Shown one piece after another: positions 26,561-35,806 of a DNA stretch of 64,000 bases (positions within the stretch are counted from its first letter, which is position 1; each line of letters begins with the position of its first letter). The position numbers were made by a program, and so were the translations under genes. The stretch is from Bacteroidota bacterium (GTDB lineage Bacteria > Bacteroidota > Bacteroidia > Chitinophagales > Chitinophagaceae): positions 62,001-126,000 of the forward strand of contig JAFEAE010000015.1 of assembly GCA_018266575.1 (NCBI GenBank), given 5' to 3'. The notes beneath the pieces are model-generated. The model saw nothing but the letters and a program-made list of their open reading frames with translations, was not told where the DNA came from and did no database searches.

Positions 26561-27004
26561 TTAGTCAACATTTATTTGCCTTGCATTTTCCTTTACTTGC
26601 TCTTTTTTCGGAACTAATAACTTTAACAAACCGTTTTCATATTTTGCCTGAATATTGTCTGCATTGACTTTGTCATCCAGTGTAAAACTGCGTTTAAAGC
26701 TTTTGTAAGTAAACTCTCTGCGAACGGTTTTGTAGTCTTCTTTTTTGGCTTCTTCTTTCTTTTCATAACTGATTGTCAGTAATCCGTTTTCAATATTGAT
26801 CTTAAAATCTTCTTTGTTGCGTCCGGGAGCGCTTACTTCAATGTGATAAGCATCTGGCGTTTCATGAATATTAACCGGTACAGATCCCCAGTTTTCTTTG
26901 TTCCATTCTTTTCCTGCAAACGCTGGTAGCTCATTAAAGAATTCTTCAAATAAGTTTCCGAAGTTTTTCTGAACAGGTGTGTGATTAATTTTAAAGTGTG
27001 TCAT
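26561..27004 (-). CDS. Small heat shock protein, Hsp20/alpha-crystallin family
   Basis: 147 residues. The N-terminal arm (1-40, LFEEFFNEL) precedes the alpha-crystallin domain (about 42-138) with VPVNIHETPDAYHIEVSAPG, GLLTISYEKK and the conserved ENGLLKLLVPK; a short C-terminal tail follows. ATP-independent holdase chaperone that binds unfolding proteins in the cytoplasm. Divergent from the bacilliredoxin gene; the 243-bp region between them holds both promoters. A heat-shock operator is not recognised. Confidence 0.93.
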   Translation of the reverse strand: MTHFKINHTPVQKNFGNLFEEFFNELPAFAGKEWNKENWGSVPVNIHETPDAYHIEVSAPGRNKEDFKINIENGLLTISYEKKEEAKKEDYKTVRREFTYKSFKRSFTLDDKVNADNIQAKYENGLLKLLVPKKEQVKENARQINVD

Positions 27005-27204
27005 AGTTCAAACTATTTGATTTTAATAAATTTTGTTTTACGGATTAATTTGAACAAAGGATATACCATGCCGAAAAATGAGGGTCCTTAATGAAGATTA
27101 GTCAAGATTTGAGAACTTTTAAAGACATTTTTTCAGAACGAATTAGTTTTTTGCGACATTAATTCAGGTTTTAACGATTTGAAATGCCCATCGAACTTTT
27201 TGTT

Positions 27205-27212
27205 TAATTTTG
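27205..27212 (+). promoter_or_regulatory. Candidate -7 box for the bacilliredoxin gene
   Basis: TAATTTTG matches TAnnTTTG. A TTG at 27179-27181 is 23 nt upstream, slightly long. Predicted leader about 30 nt. Confidence 0.45.
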
Positions 27213-27247
27213 TGTTCCTTTTTAATTAAAACTAATAATCAAAAAAT

Positions 27248-27661
27248 ATGTATCCGGAACAATTAGTAATCCCAATGAAGGAAGAGCTTACAGAAAATGG
27301 CTTCTCCGAATTATTAACTTCTGATGAAGTCGATTCCCAGTTACAGCAGAAAGGAACAACATTAGTAATGATCAATTCTGTTTGCGGATGTTCTGCAGGC
27401 ACTGCAAGGCCTGGTGTATTAATGGCTGTTGCAAACAGTGACAAGAAACCAGATCACCTGACAACAAGTTTTGCTGGTTTTGATGTTGAAGCTATTCAAA
27501 AGATACGCGAACATTTGTTGCCATATCCGCCCTCTTCACCGGCTGTTGCATTGTTTAAAGATGGGCAGTTAGTGCACATGATCGAGCGCCACCAGATCGA
27601 AGGAAGGCCTGCACAAATGATCGCACATAATCTTATTGCAGCGTTCAATCAATATTGTTAG
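27248..27661 (+). CDS. BrxA/BrxB family bacilliredoxin
   Basis: 137 residues. Thioredoxin-like fold with the family CGC motif (C46-G47-C48 in NSVCGCSAGTARPG) near a VMINSVCGC strand end. The length and the PPSSPAVALFKDGQLVHMIERH region match the YphP/YqiW (BrxA/BrxB) family. In Firmicutes these proteins remove bacillithiol from protein thiols; many Bacteroidota also make bacillithiol, so the same role is likely. The first ATG in frame fits the family N-terminus. Confidence 0.9.
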   Translation: MYPEQLVIPMKEELTENGFSELLTSDEVDSQLQQKGTTLVMINSVCGCSAGTARPGVLMAVANSDKKPDHLTTSFAGFDVEAIQKIREHLLPYPPSSPAVALFKDGQLVHMIERHQIEGRPAQMIAHNLIAAFNQYC

Positions 27662-27697
27662 ACATTTTGCTGATTTTTCAGCTTTGTTCATAGTGAT

Positions 27698-27724
27698 ACC
27701 CTTCCTTAACCGGAAGGGTTTTTT
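27698..27724 (+). terminator. Terminator after the bacilliredoxin gene
   Basis: 8-bp stem acccttcc / ggaagggt with a 6-nt loop, followed by six T. Confidence 0.9.
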
Positions 27725-27827
27725 ATGCATTCGCGGAATTAATGAACACCTATATTGTTCTACCAGATTTTTCGCCTAAACTTGCATTTCTTTTTTTATT
27801 CCATTTTGGAATATCCAAACTATCAGT

Positions 27828-29138
27828 ATGTATCCAAACCTTTATTACGCAGTTAAAGACATCTTCGGATTAAACTGGAACTTTTTACGATTTGTAAATT
27901 CATTTGGCTTTTTTGTTGCGCTCTCATTTATTGGAGCAGCTGTTACGTTATCCTGGGAATTAAAAAGAAAAGAAAGGCAAGGATTGTTGCAAAGCAAAGA
28001 AGTAACAATTATCGTGGGAAAACCGGCAAGCTTTGCAGAACTGCTCACCAACTTTTTATTAGGTTTTATTTTCGGGTATAAGTTCATCGGGCTTTTGCTT
28101 TCTAACAGCAATCCTAAAGAATATATTTTTTCATCGCAGGGAAATTTAGCTATCGGGTTATTGCTTGGTTTTGTATTGGCTGGAGTAAAATGGTGGGAAA
28201 AGAATAAGCAAAAATTGCCTAAACCTGAAGAAAGAAAAATACGGATATGGCCGCATGACAGAGTAGGGGACATTGCGATATATGCTGCATTATTTGGTTT
28301 TTTAGGCGCAAAGATTTTTGATGTATTAGAAAATCCCCAGGATTTTTTTCAGTCCATAAAAGATGTGCAGGAAGGGAGGCAGGATGCAGCTTCATTGATC
28401 TTTAGCGGGCTCACTTTTTACGGAGGGTTGATTTGTGCAGCGCTTGCGATATGGTATTATGCCAAAAAGAATAATATTGGTTTTTGGCAGCTAAACGATG
28501 CCGCGGCTCCAGGGCTTATGCTTGCTTACGGCCTCGGGCGTATCGGTTGCCATGTAAGTGGGGATGGGGATTGGGGCATCATAAACAGCAACTTTATCAG
28601 TTCGCCTGATGGTAAAATAATGCAGGCTACACCCGAACAGTTTCAACAGGCGTTGCAAAGCAACCAGTTTTTTTATAATAAACAATTTGGCTCATTAGAT
28701 GCGGTGCACCATCTTTCTGTAAAGCCGTTTTGGGGATTGCCAAACTGGATGTTCGGTTATAATTATCCGCATAATGTAATTAATGAGGGGGTGAATTTCC
28801 CCAATTGCCAGGGAGACTATTGTAGCTTTTTGCCGATCCCGGTTTTTCCAACTCCTTTATATGAAATAGTAATGTGCCTCATCTTGTTTTTTGTGATATG
28901 GTCGGTACGGAAGAAATTCAAAGTCCCTGGATTTTTATTCGCATTTTACCTTATTGTAAATGGCATTGAACGTTTTTTCATCGAGAAGATCCGTGTAAAT
29001 GCTAAATATGATATTTTCGGTTTTCATCCCACACAGGCTGAAATAATATCCTCATTGTTAGTCATTACCGGCATTCTGTTGTTCTTCTTCCTTAACAAGA
29101 AAAACAAAGGTGCTGTTACACCCTCAGCAGATATTTAA
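27828..29138 (+). CDS. lgt: Prolipoprotein diacylglyceryl transferase
   Basis: Integral inner-membrane enzyme that moves diacylglycerol from phosphatidylglycerol to the lipobox cysteine of prelipoproteins. The signature is GLGRIGCHVSGDGDWG (near residue 238), with the conserved Arg and Gly residues, and the C-terminal ERFFIEKIRVN. At 436 residues it is much longer than the roughly 270-300 of proteobacterial Lgt; extra helices lie in the N-terminal half (about 25-150) and an insert of about 60 residues follows the signature. Such long forms are usual in this phylum as I recall. Many lipoproteins in the window would be its substrates. Confidence 0.92.
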   Translation: MYPNLYYAVKDIFGLNWNFLRFVNSFGFFVALSFIGAAVTLSWELKRKERQGLLQSKEVTIIVGKPASFAELLTNFLLGFIFGYKFIGLLLSNSNPKEYIFSSQGNLAIGLLLGFVLAGVKWWEKNKQKLPKPEERKIRIWPHDRVGDIAIYAALFGFLGAKIFDVLENPQDFFQSIKDVQEGRQDAASLIFSGLTFYGGLICAALAIWYYAKKNNIGFWQLNDAAAPGLMLAYGLGRIGCHVSGDGDWGIINSNFISSPDGKIMQATPEQFQQALQSNQFFYNKQFGSLDAVHHLSVKPFWGLPNWMFGYNYPHNVINEGVNFPNCQGDYCSFLPIPVFPTPLYEIVMCLILFFVIWSVRKKFKVPGFLFAFYLIVNGIERFFIEKIRVNAKYDIFGFHPTQAEIISSLLVITGILLFFFLNKKNKGAVTPSADI

Positions 29139-29308
29139 GACCATCTTTTGGTAAAGAAAAGATATTGCCGCCCTTACGCGGATAACTCCATCCATCCATA
29201 AGGCGATATTTTTTGTAACCCAAAATCAAACTCGTCGTCTTATTTCCTATCGTGCTAATGCCAGATATCAATAAAATAAGCCATTCAGCACAAAACAATG
29301 TTCTATGT

Positions 29309-29333
29309 AATACAAAGTACCAATATTTGTATT
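29309..29333. promoter_or_regulatory. Candidate operator AATACAAA-N9-TTTGTATT
   Basis: Perfect 8-nt inverted arms, 43 nt upstream of the barrel-protein ATG at 29376. The shape and words (ATAC, GTAT) resemble PadR-type operators; the link is inference. The rest of the 237-bp region 29139-29375 shows no gene. Confidence 0.45.
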
Positions 29334-29375
29334 GTAATAAATAAAAAATAGTACTTAACTTATAAAATAACTGAA

Positions 29376-31850
29376 ATGAAGAACACTTTGACCATGCTAA
29401 CTGTAGTTGTACTTTCCTTTTTCGCGTTAGCTGGTAATGCCCAAAACCAACCAGGGAAAATAAGCGGAACTGTATCAGACGAATCAAAAAAGCCAATCGA
29501 ATCAGCAACTGTCTCATTATTAAAACCAACCGACTCATCTGTTGTTAAAACGACGGTTTCTGATAAAACCGGGAATTTCGTTATCGAAAACATTAAAGAA
29601 GGAAAATACCTTACTTCTGTAACTGCGGTCGGACATGCTACATTTTATTCTTCCTTAATAGAAATATCTTCTGCCACACCATCTGTAGATCTGAAAAATA
29701 TTTTTCTATCAGCTCAAACTAAAAATTTACAGCAGGTAGAAGTTGTTGCCAAAAAACCATTCTTTGAGCAAAAGGCAGATAAAATGGTGGTGAATGTAGA
29801 TGCAGCTCCAAGCAATGCAGGCTCAAGTGTTATGGATGTTTTGGAAAAATCTCCCGGCGTTGCAGTGGATAAAGATGGAAACATCAGCCTGAAAGGAAAA
29901 CAAGGCGTGGTGATCATGATAGATAATAAGCCGACTTATTTATCTGCTACTGACCTCGCGAATTATTTAAAAAGCCTTCCGGCTTCTGCAATAGATCAGT
30001 TGGAGATCATGACAAATCCTTCAGCGAAATATGATGCTGCCGGTAATTCAGGGATCATCAATATCAAAACAAAGAAAAACAAAGCGAAAGGTTTTAACGG
30101 AAGCGTTACGTTAACCCATACACAAGGTGTTTATCCGAAACCAAGCGGAAGTATCAATTTGAATTACCGTACCGGCAAAGCAAATTTCTTCCTTAATGGT
30201 GGATACTCACATTGGGAAGGTTTCCAGGATCTTGATATCAATCGTCAGTATTACACAGATGCAGGTGCTACCAAAGTATTGAATGCGATTTTTACACAAC
30301 ACACCAATATGAAATTTACCAACCCTGCAGCAAACCTGAAATTCGGAATGGATTATTACCTCAGTAAAAGAACAACAATAGGTTTTGTAGCAAGTGGTTT
30401 CAGGAATACGGAAAATGATCAGTCCGCAAGCCATATCTTTTTAAAAGACCCGAATAATACGGTGGATTCAATTGTATATTCTCCAAGCTCGAACAAAGGA
30501 TTATGGAAAAACGGAACAGTAAACCTGAATTTCAGGCACCAGTTCGATTCAATAGGAACAGAACTGACGGCTGATGCAGATTACATCACTTACCGGTCGA
30601 ACAATAACCAGTATTTTGATAACATCACCTACTATCCCGATATGACGCAGAAAGATGAAACAATCCTTACCGGGAATACGCCAAGCACTATCAACATCTA
30701 TTCATTCAAATCGGATTTTTCCCATCCGCTGAAAAAACAATTGAAACTTGAAGCTGGTATAAAAACAAGTTATGTTTCTACGGATAATAATGCGAACTAT
30801 TTTAATGTGATCAATAATGTTGAGGAAGTAGATACAACAAAAACAAACCACTTCCTCTATCATGAAAATATTAATGCGGCATATGTCAACCTGAACAAGC
30901 AATATAAAAAATGGAATATACAAGCAGGCTTGCGTTTGGAAAATACTAATTATTCCGGTCACCAATTGGGAAATGGATATACTGTGAACAATAACGATTC
31001 TTCATTCAGCAAAAGCTATACAAATCTTTTCCCGACATTATATGTAAGCTACCAGTTAAATGAAAAAAATAGTTTCGCAGTAAATTACGGAAGAAGGATC
31101 GACCGCCCGGCTTACCAGGACCTGAACCCATTTTTGTTCTTCCTTGATAATTATACCTATCAATCCGGAAACCCTTACCTGCAGCCGCAGTTCACACACA
31201 ATGTAGAATTGTCGCACACCTATAATAATTTCCTTACCACAACTTTGAATTATAGCAATACAAAAAATTTCTTTTCTGAAACATTTCAGCAAAGTGGTTA
31301 TGCAACAATTGTTCGTAATGGAAACATCGGGCACTATCAAAATGCAGGAATTGCAATCAGTGCGCAGGTGCCTGTAAGAAAATGGTGGACTGCGATTGTG
31401 TACACAAACGTCAACTACAACAAGTTTGACGGAATGCTTTATGGAGAAATGCTGCATGTTTCTGCAACCACTTTCTTAGTGAACCTTAACAACCAATTTA
31501 AATTTAAAAAAGGCTGGAGTGCAGAATTGTCGGGCTTTTACAGAAGTTCAGGTGTAGAAGGACAAATACTCATCAAACCAATGGGACAAATGTCTGCAGC
31601 AGTATCAAAACAATTGATGAAAGAAAAAGCAAGTGTAAAACTTGGTGTACGCGATATATTATATACGCAACAGGTTAAGGGTGTGATCAATTTTCAACAG
31701 ACTGAAGCAACTTTCCATAACAGCCGCGACAGCAGGCAGGTCAGCCTTACGTTCACTTATCGTTTTGGAAAACCGATCAAAGGTGCACAGCCAAGAAGAA
31801 ATACAAGCACGGAGGAACAGAACCGTGTAAAAGTTGGAAATAATAACTAA
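29376..31850 (+). CDS. Outer-membrane beta-barrel family protein with carboxypeptidase-regulatory-like domain
   Basis: 824 residues, signal peptide ending near residue 22 (AGNAQ). A carboxypeptidase-regulatory-like domain (about 26-110, ISGTVSDESKKPIESATVSL) is followed by a plug-like domain (about 120-235; VMDVLEKSPGVAVDKDGNISLKG split here by motif, then YDAAGNSGIINIKT), then a long barrel (about 240-805) and a basic, polar tail. It resembles TonB-dependent receptors but belongs to the group usually called outer membrane beta-barrel family (OMP_b-brl_3), whose cargo is unknown. The palindrome at 29309 suggests dedicated regulation. Confidence 0.85.
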   Translation: MKNTLTMLTVVVLSFFALAGNAQNQPGKISGTVSDESKKPIESATVSLLKPTDSSVVKTTVSDKTGNFVIENIKEGKYLTSVTAVGHATFYSSLIEISSATPSVDLKNIFLSAQTKNLQQVEVVAKKPFFEQKADKMVVNVDAAPSNAGSSVMDVLEKSPGVAVDKDGNISLKGKQGVVIMIDNKPTYLSATDLANYLKSLPASAIDQLEIMTNPSAKYDAAGNSGIINIKTKKNKAKGFNGSVTLTHTQGVYPKPSGSINLNYRTGKANFFLNGGYSHWEGFQDLDINRQYYTDAGATKVLNAIFTQHTNMKFTNPAANLKFGMDYYLSKRTTIGFVASGFRNTENDQSASHIFLKDPNNTVDSIVYSPSSNKGLWKNGTVNLNFRHQFDSIGTELTADADYITYRSNNNQYFDNITYYPDMTQKDETILTGNTPSTINIYSFKSDFSHPLKKQLKLEAGIKTSYVSTDNNANYFNVINNVEEVDTTKTNHFLYHENINAAYVNLNKQYKKWNIQAGLRLENTNYSGHQLGNGYTVNNNDSSFSKSYTNLFPTLYVSYQLNEKNSFAVNYGRRIDRPAYQDLNPFLFFLDNYTYQSGNPYLQPQFTHNVELSHTYNNFLTTTLNYSNTKNFFSETFQQSGYATIVRNGNIGHYQNAGIAISAQVPVRKWWTAIVYTNVNYNKFDGMLYGEMLHVSATTFLVNLNNQFKFKKGWSAELSGFYRSSGVEGQILIKPMGQMSAAVSKQLMKEKASVKLGVRDILYTQQVKGVINFQQTEATFHNSRDSRQVSLTFTYRFGKPIKGAQPRRNTSTEEQNRVKVGNNN

Positions 31851-31896
31851 ATATATTCTCCATTAAGCTCTCTTATGAATTGTTGGTTTTTGTTGG

Positions 31897-31923
31897 AAGC
31901 CCTTTTTCTAAAGGGCTTTTTCT
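31897..31923 (+). terminator. Terminator after the barrel-protein gene
   Basis: 9-bp stem aagcccttt / aaagggctt with loop ttct and a T-run, 47 nt past the stop. Confidence 0.88.
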
Positions 31924-32020
31924 TTTGGATGAAATGAATGCACGAATAAGTTTTGCTGGTAAGGATATTTTTTTACTAACTTTCTTTTTCAACAGGATTT
32001 CGTGATTCAATGGAAATGCT

Positions 32021-33118
32021 ATGCGAAAATTTTTGCAATGGTTGTTGAAAAAACCGATAACAAAATTTGCAGATAAAATTTCTTCAGCGCCTGACCGTGA
32101 TAAGGTGTTCAAATCGCTGTCACAATTATTGAAGCGCATCCATAGCCGCAAAAAAGATAAAGGCATAATACGGGAACTGGATATTCAAAAAGATAAGATC
32201 ATTATTTTCTCCGATCAGCACAAAGGAATTCGTGATGGCGCTGATGATTTCAAACTTGCAGAAAAAAATTATCTCGCTGCATTGGATTATTATCATGCAA
32301 ACAATTTTCAGTTTGTAAGTTTAGGCGACAGTGAAGAACTCTGGAAAAATACTCCTCAAAAAGTGATGAAGCATAATGATGCCTGCTTTGCTGCTGAAAA
32401 AAAGTTTGAAGAAAAAAATAATTACTATCGTGTTTTCGGCAATCACGACCTTGAATGGAAATATAAGTTGCAACAAACTATTTTTTTGAAACCCATTTTC
32501 GGTGAGCAGACAAAAGTGTTTGAAGGGATTGTTTTTAAGGTTGAGTACAATGATGAAACATATACGATTTTCCTGGCGCATGGCCACCAGGGAGACCAGC
32601 GGAGCGATGGAAACCCTTTCAGCGCCTGGGTTGTAGCAAATGTATGGTCGCCGGTGCAACGGTATTTGCAGATCAGTATCAATACGCCTGCAACTTCATT
32701 TACACTTAGCGATAAACATAATATTATGATGCATGACTGGTCATCAATGCAAAAGAACCTGATATTTATTTCCGGGCACACACATAAACCGGTCTTTGCA
32801 TCACTCGATCATATAGACAGGTTAACCAGGCAACTTGAGCAAGCACAAAAAAATAATGACCAGCCTGCGATTGAATCCACACAGCAGGAATTAGAAAAAA
32901 GAAAAAAAGAATATGCAGGTAAGCAGGAAGTAAAAATAAATCCTAAGCCTTGCTATTTCAACACTGGTTGTTGTTGTTTTGATGATGGCGACATCACCGG
33001 AATAGAAATTGCCAATGGAAATATTCGCCTGATAAAATGGAATGAAGAAAACGAACAGTCAAATCGGATAGTGCTTGAAGAAGCAGAGTTGCCTTATATT
33101 TTTGAGAAATTGAAGTAG
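32021..33118 (+). CDS. Metallophosphoesterase (calcineurin-like)
   Basis: 365 residues, cytosolic by sequence. Metal motifs in order: FSDQHKG (near 65), GDSEELW (near 105), GNHDLEW (near 145), AHGHQGD (near 190) and SGHTHKP (near 253). These are the five blocks of the calcineurin-like phosphoesterase fold, with a two-metal site. A coiled-coil-like insert (QLEQAQKNNDQPAIESTQQ region, about 268-300) precedes a last segment with a CCC cluster (NTGCCCFDDGD). Substrate unknown; nucleotide, phospholipid-linked or UDP-sugar hydrolysis are all possible. The 3' end runs into a word palindrome shared with the convergent gene. Confidence 0.82.
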   Translation: MRKFLQWLLKKPITKFADKISSAPDRDKVFKSLSQLLKRIHSRKKDKGIIRELDIQKDKIIIFSDQHKGIRDGADDFKLAEKNYLAALDYYHANNFQFVSLGDSEELWKNTPQKVMKHNDACFAAEKKFEEKNNYYRVFGNHDLEWKYKLQQTIFLKPIFGEQTKVFEGIVFKVEYNDETYTIFLAHGHQGDQRSDGNPFSAWVVANVWSPVQRYLQISINTPATSFTLSDKHNIMMHDWSSMQKNLIFISGHTHKPVFASLDHIDRLTRQLEQAQKNNDQPAIESTQQELEKRKKEYAGKQEVKINPKPCYFNTGCCCFDDGDITGIEIANGNIRLIKWNEENEQSNRIVLEEAELPYIFEKLK

Positions 33119-33212
33119 TAGTCGGGAAGTTGGGAAGACTGGAAGTCCGAAAGACTGTTGCGAAACATGTAAAATTCTTCCTGACTTTCGGTCTTCCCGA
33201 CTTCCCGTCTCT
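33119..33212. repeat. Word palindrome (GTCGGGAAG type) between convergent genes
   Basis: Left arm 33121-33158 (gtcgggaag, gggaagactggaagtccga) and right arm 33177-33212 (cttcctgactttcggtc, ttcccgacttcccgtc). It directly abuts both stop codons. Confidence 0.65.
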
Positions 33213-34130
33213 CTACATAAAATCATCCGCTTCGCGATATGCTTTGATCAATGCAAGTTCACCTTCTTTTCCAGGTTTAGCATTGCCATGTTCCATTCCT
33301 AGGATCCCTTTAAAGCCTTTGTCGTAAATATGTTTGAAGATATTTTTATAATCCATTTCACCGGTGCCAGGTTCATTACGCCCGGGGTTATTCCCGATCT
33401 GGAAATATGCGATCTCATCATAAGCCCAGTCGAGGTGTTTGATAAGGTTTCCGCAGTTGCGCTGAATGTGGTACATGTCAAACAAAATTTTGCAGGAAGG
33501 GCTGTTTACCGCTTTGCAAATTGCATGGGCCTGGTCTGCAGAGCGAAGGAAAAGGTCAGGAGTATCGCTTAGTGGCTCAAGCACCATCACAATTCCATGC
33601 GGCTCTAAAATTTCAGCGCCTTTTCTCAATGCAAGAATAATATTAGAAGTCTGGATGCCTTCAGGCAAATGCCTTTCAAAATCACCTGGAACAACTGTGG
33701 TTAATTTTCCACCGCAACGTTTGGATGTTTCCACAGCGCCACGACAACCTTTTAAAAATATTTCTACATATTCCGGTTTGCCCGATGCCAATGTGTTAGC
33801 GCCGTTGCCGCCTTTATCCAGAACAAAAACGCCCATGCCCATTCCGAGCTTTGCCAATGTATCACCGATTTTTTGTTGCTCATCAGCAGATCTTCCCATC
33901 ATGCCGTTATCTTCAATAGCACGGAAACCGTGGTCATACCCGAATTTTATCTGCTCAATAAAATCATCGCCGGCATGATTTTTAAACATACCATCATGAA
34001 TGCCATAATGCAAATGAAAAGGCTGGTCTGCATTCGGGATCTTTTTATTGTTTTTTGCGTTGACAACTCCGTTTGTCAATATTGCGGCTCCGCCAAGAAA
34101 TGATGATTGAAGAAATTTTTTTCGTTGCAT
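33213..34130 (-). CDS. TIM-barrel sugar isomerase/epimerase, hydroxypyruvate isomerase-like
   Basis: 305 residues. The N-terminus (MQRKKFLQSSFLGGAAIL) looks like a Tat-type or Sec export signal. The body is an AP-endonuclease-2/xylose-isomerase-like TIM barrel, with acidic and His metal ligands visible in VMVLEPLSD, LFDMYHIQRN and GMEHGN. The pattern is closest to hydroxypyruvate isomerase-like proteins common as exported enzymes in this phylum. Substrate is not known. Apparently monocistronic; 39 nt separate its start from the end of the three-Cys-motif gene on the same strand. Confidence 0.75.
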   Translation of the reverse strand: MQRKKFLQSSFLGGAAILTNGVVNAKNNKKIPNADQPFHLHYGIHDGMFKNHAGDDFIEQIKFGYDHGFRAIEDNGMMGRSADEQQKIGDTLAKLGMGMGVFVLDKGGNGANTLASGKPEYVEIFLKGCRGAVETSKRCGGKLTTVVPGDFERHLPEGIQTSNIILALRKGAEILEPHGIVMVLEPLSDTPDLFLRSADQAHAICKAVNSPSCKILFDMYHIQRNCGNLIKHLDWAYDEIAYFQIGNNPGRNEPGTGEMDYKNIFKHIYDKGFKGILGMEHGNAKPGKEGELALIKAYREADDFM

Positions 34131-34169
34131 GAGAAATCGTTTGATGGATAAAGATATTGGAAATGGAAT

Positions 34170-34901
34170 TTATGCATGAATAATTTCAAGGTTTTTTTGT
34201 AAAGGCATTTCATCATAGGTTCTTCCTCCAAGTTCGCGGCCGGTTTTCTTTTTATTGATTCCACCCCATTGTTTAAAGAAAAATGCCACACCTTGTTCCT
34301 GGCATTGTTGGCGTATATCCCAAACCCACCATTCCTGCATTGGACGGGCTTTTCTGCCACTTTCTCCTCCAACAATTACCCAATCAATATTGTCTAAATT
34401 CATATTCATTAAATTCCCAATTAATGGTTCGCAGGATAAGAATTTTGTTTTTGCATTGGTAACTCGTAAATCATCAATCCGATGCTTTACTCTTTGATCT
34501 TCGACTGAAGTACCCATCCAGATATTATTTGTCCAATTTAACAGATGATGAATTTCTTTTAACCTGTCTGCTCTTTTAGTAAGAACCTGGTAAGTATGCT
34601 GTGGCGTATCATTCATTACTGAAAAAACTTTTTGAATAAATTCAAGAGGAACTTCAGGATGAAAAAGATCGCTCATTGAGTTTACAAAAACAATTTTATT
34701 TCCTTTCCATGAATAAGGAATTTGTAAAGCGTCTTCATGAACCCTTACTTCAAATCCATCTTTATATTTTTCGATTCCCATTGCCATTAATCTTCTCGTC
34801 ATCACTTCTGCATAGCAATATTTACAACCAGCTGAAATTTTTGTACAGCCAGTTGTTGGATTCCATGTCATTTCTGTCCATTCGATACTTGATTGCGCCA
34901 T
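34170..34901 (-). CDS. Three-Cys-motif protein, phage Gp37/Gp68 family (DUF5131)
   Basis: 243 residues, soluble. The N-terminus MAQSSIEWTEMTWNPTTGC opens the family signature: three cysteines C19, C26 and C29 (C-x6-C-x2-C), a spacing unlike the C-x3-C-x2-C of classical radical SAM enzymes but thought to hold a similar iron-sulfur cluster. Further family marks are IVFVNSMSDLFHP, YQVLTKRADRL, WMGTSVEDQ, SCEPLIGN and VIVGGESG. It is encoded one base behind its partner TcmP and is surely cotranslated. Family members occur in phages and chromosomes; their reaction is unknown to me. All signature residues appear intact. Confidence 0.88.
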   Translation of the reverse strand: MAQSSIEWTEMTWNPTTGCTKISAGCKYCYAEVMTRRLMAMGIEKYKDGFEVRVHEDALQIPYSWKGNKIVFVNSMSDLFHPEVPLEFIQKVFSVMNDTPQHTYQVLTKRADRLKEIHHLLNWTNNIWMGTSVEDQRVKHRIDDLRVTNAKTKFLSCEPLIGNLMNMNLDNIDWVIVGGESGRKARPMQEWWVWDIRQQCQEQGVAFFFKQWGGINKKKTGRELGGRTYDEMPLQKNLEIIHA

Positions 34902-34902
34902 A

Positions 34903-35760
34903 TTAATTATTATATTTCTTTACAATGTCATTCGCTATGTTTAAAGCAGCTCTATTATTTGATGTCAAAAATAAATGATACATAATCGAGTTTGAAGAAT
35001 TTTTAAGTTCAAAAGCATTTGACACATATTCAAAAACACTCTTTAATCGAGTATGATATAATTTCGCTGACTTTTTAATAGCATCTTCTGTTTTTATCAT
35101 TACAATTTCACCAAATAAATTTTCTTGCTTTTTATAAAAATACTTTTCAATAGAATCTTTATCTAAACCTAAAAATTTTTCGAGCCTTTCTAACCACGCA
35201 TCGGAAATCTGACCATTATTTTTTAAAAGCCTATTTACACCTAGGCCTGTCGGTACTAATACCCACATATCTACTGGTAAACCTTTTAAACATTCAATTG
35301 ATCGCCATTCTACTTGCATCCCACAAGGATCAATATAAGCAAGTGTTCTATAATTTTTATTTTTTGGATTTCTTAAATAATTCGAGAGGTCTAACATCTT
35401 TTTGTTGCAATCATCATGAGTTGCGTAAATTTTTTTCTTAGGAAATGCTTTCTTGGTATTCTTTTCGAGCTCCCTGAAGTTTTCAAAATCTTTTTCAACA
35501 AAATAATATTCGTCAAATGCTCTTGGGTTCTCGATTTCAATAATCCTTCTTGCAGCGCCAATTGTAATATTGATGTCACTAAATTCTTTTTCAGTTTCAT
35601 CATTTCTAATAATTTCTCCCGAACCTGCAAATCCATCAAAATACAACAGTTTCCAGTTATATCGGTTTGCATAAACGTTCATAATATTTAAATATGCTTT
35701 TGCATATTCAACTAATATTTCAATTTTTGATTTGGTCCAATCTCCACCAAAATTATTCAT
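34903..35760 (-). CDS. tcmP: Three-Cys-motif partner protein TcmP
   Basis: 285 residues, soluble. The family is recognised from its N-terminal region MNNFGGDWTKSKIEILVEY and the nucleotide- or SAM-binding motif YFDGFAGSGEI (near residue 40), then AYIDPCGMQVEW, which recalls the DPPY-type motif IV of Rossmann methyltransferases. The family is named for co-occurrence with the three-Cys-motif protein encoded immediately downstream. The gene looks more A/T-rich than its neighbours by eye, suggesting transfer. A methyltransferase or nuclease role has been guessed from the fold only. First gene of a two-gene operon. Confidence 0.85.
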   Translation of the reverse strand: MNNFGGDWTKSKIEILVEYAKAYLNIMNVYANRYNWKLLYFDGFAGSGEIIRNDETEKEFSDINITIGAARRIIEIENPRAFDEYYFVEKDFENFRELEKNTKKAFPKKKIYATHDDCNKKMLDLSNYLRNPKNKNYRTLAYIDPCGMQVEWRSIECLKGLPVDMWVLVPTGLGVNRLLKNNGQISDAWLERLEKFLGLDKDSIEKYFYKKQENLFGEIVMIKTEDAIKKSAKLYHTRLKSVFEYVSNAFELKNSSNSIMYHLFLTSNNRAALNIANDIVKKYNN

Positions 35761-35806
35761 GGCTTAAGGTTTAATTATAAATTTTAAAGTTATTAATAAT
35801 TAACTC

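Noticed and set aside
34170..35760. Prophage interpretation of the Gp37/Gp68-type gene
   Set aside because: No integrase, capsid, portal, terminase or tail genes nearby; the pair also occurs outside phages.
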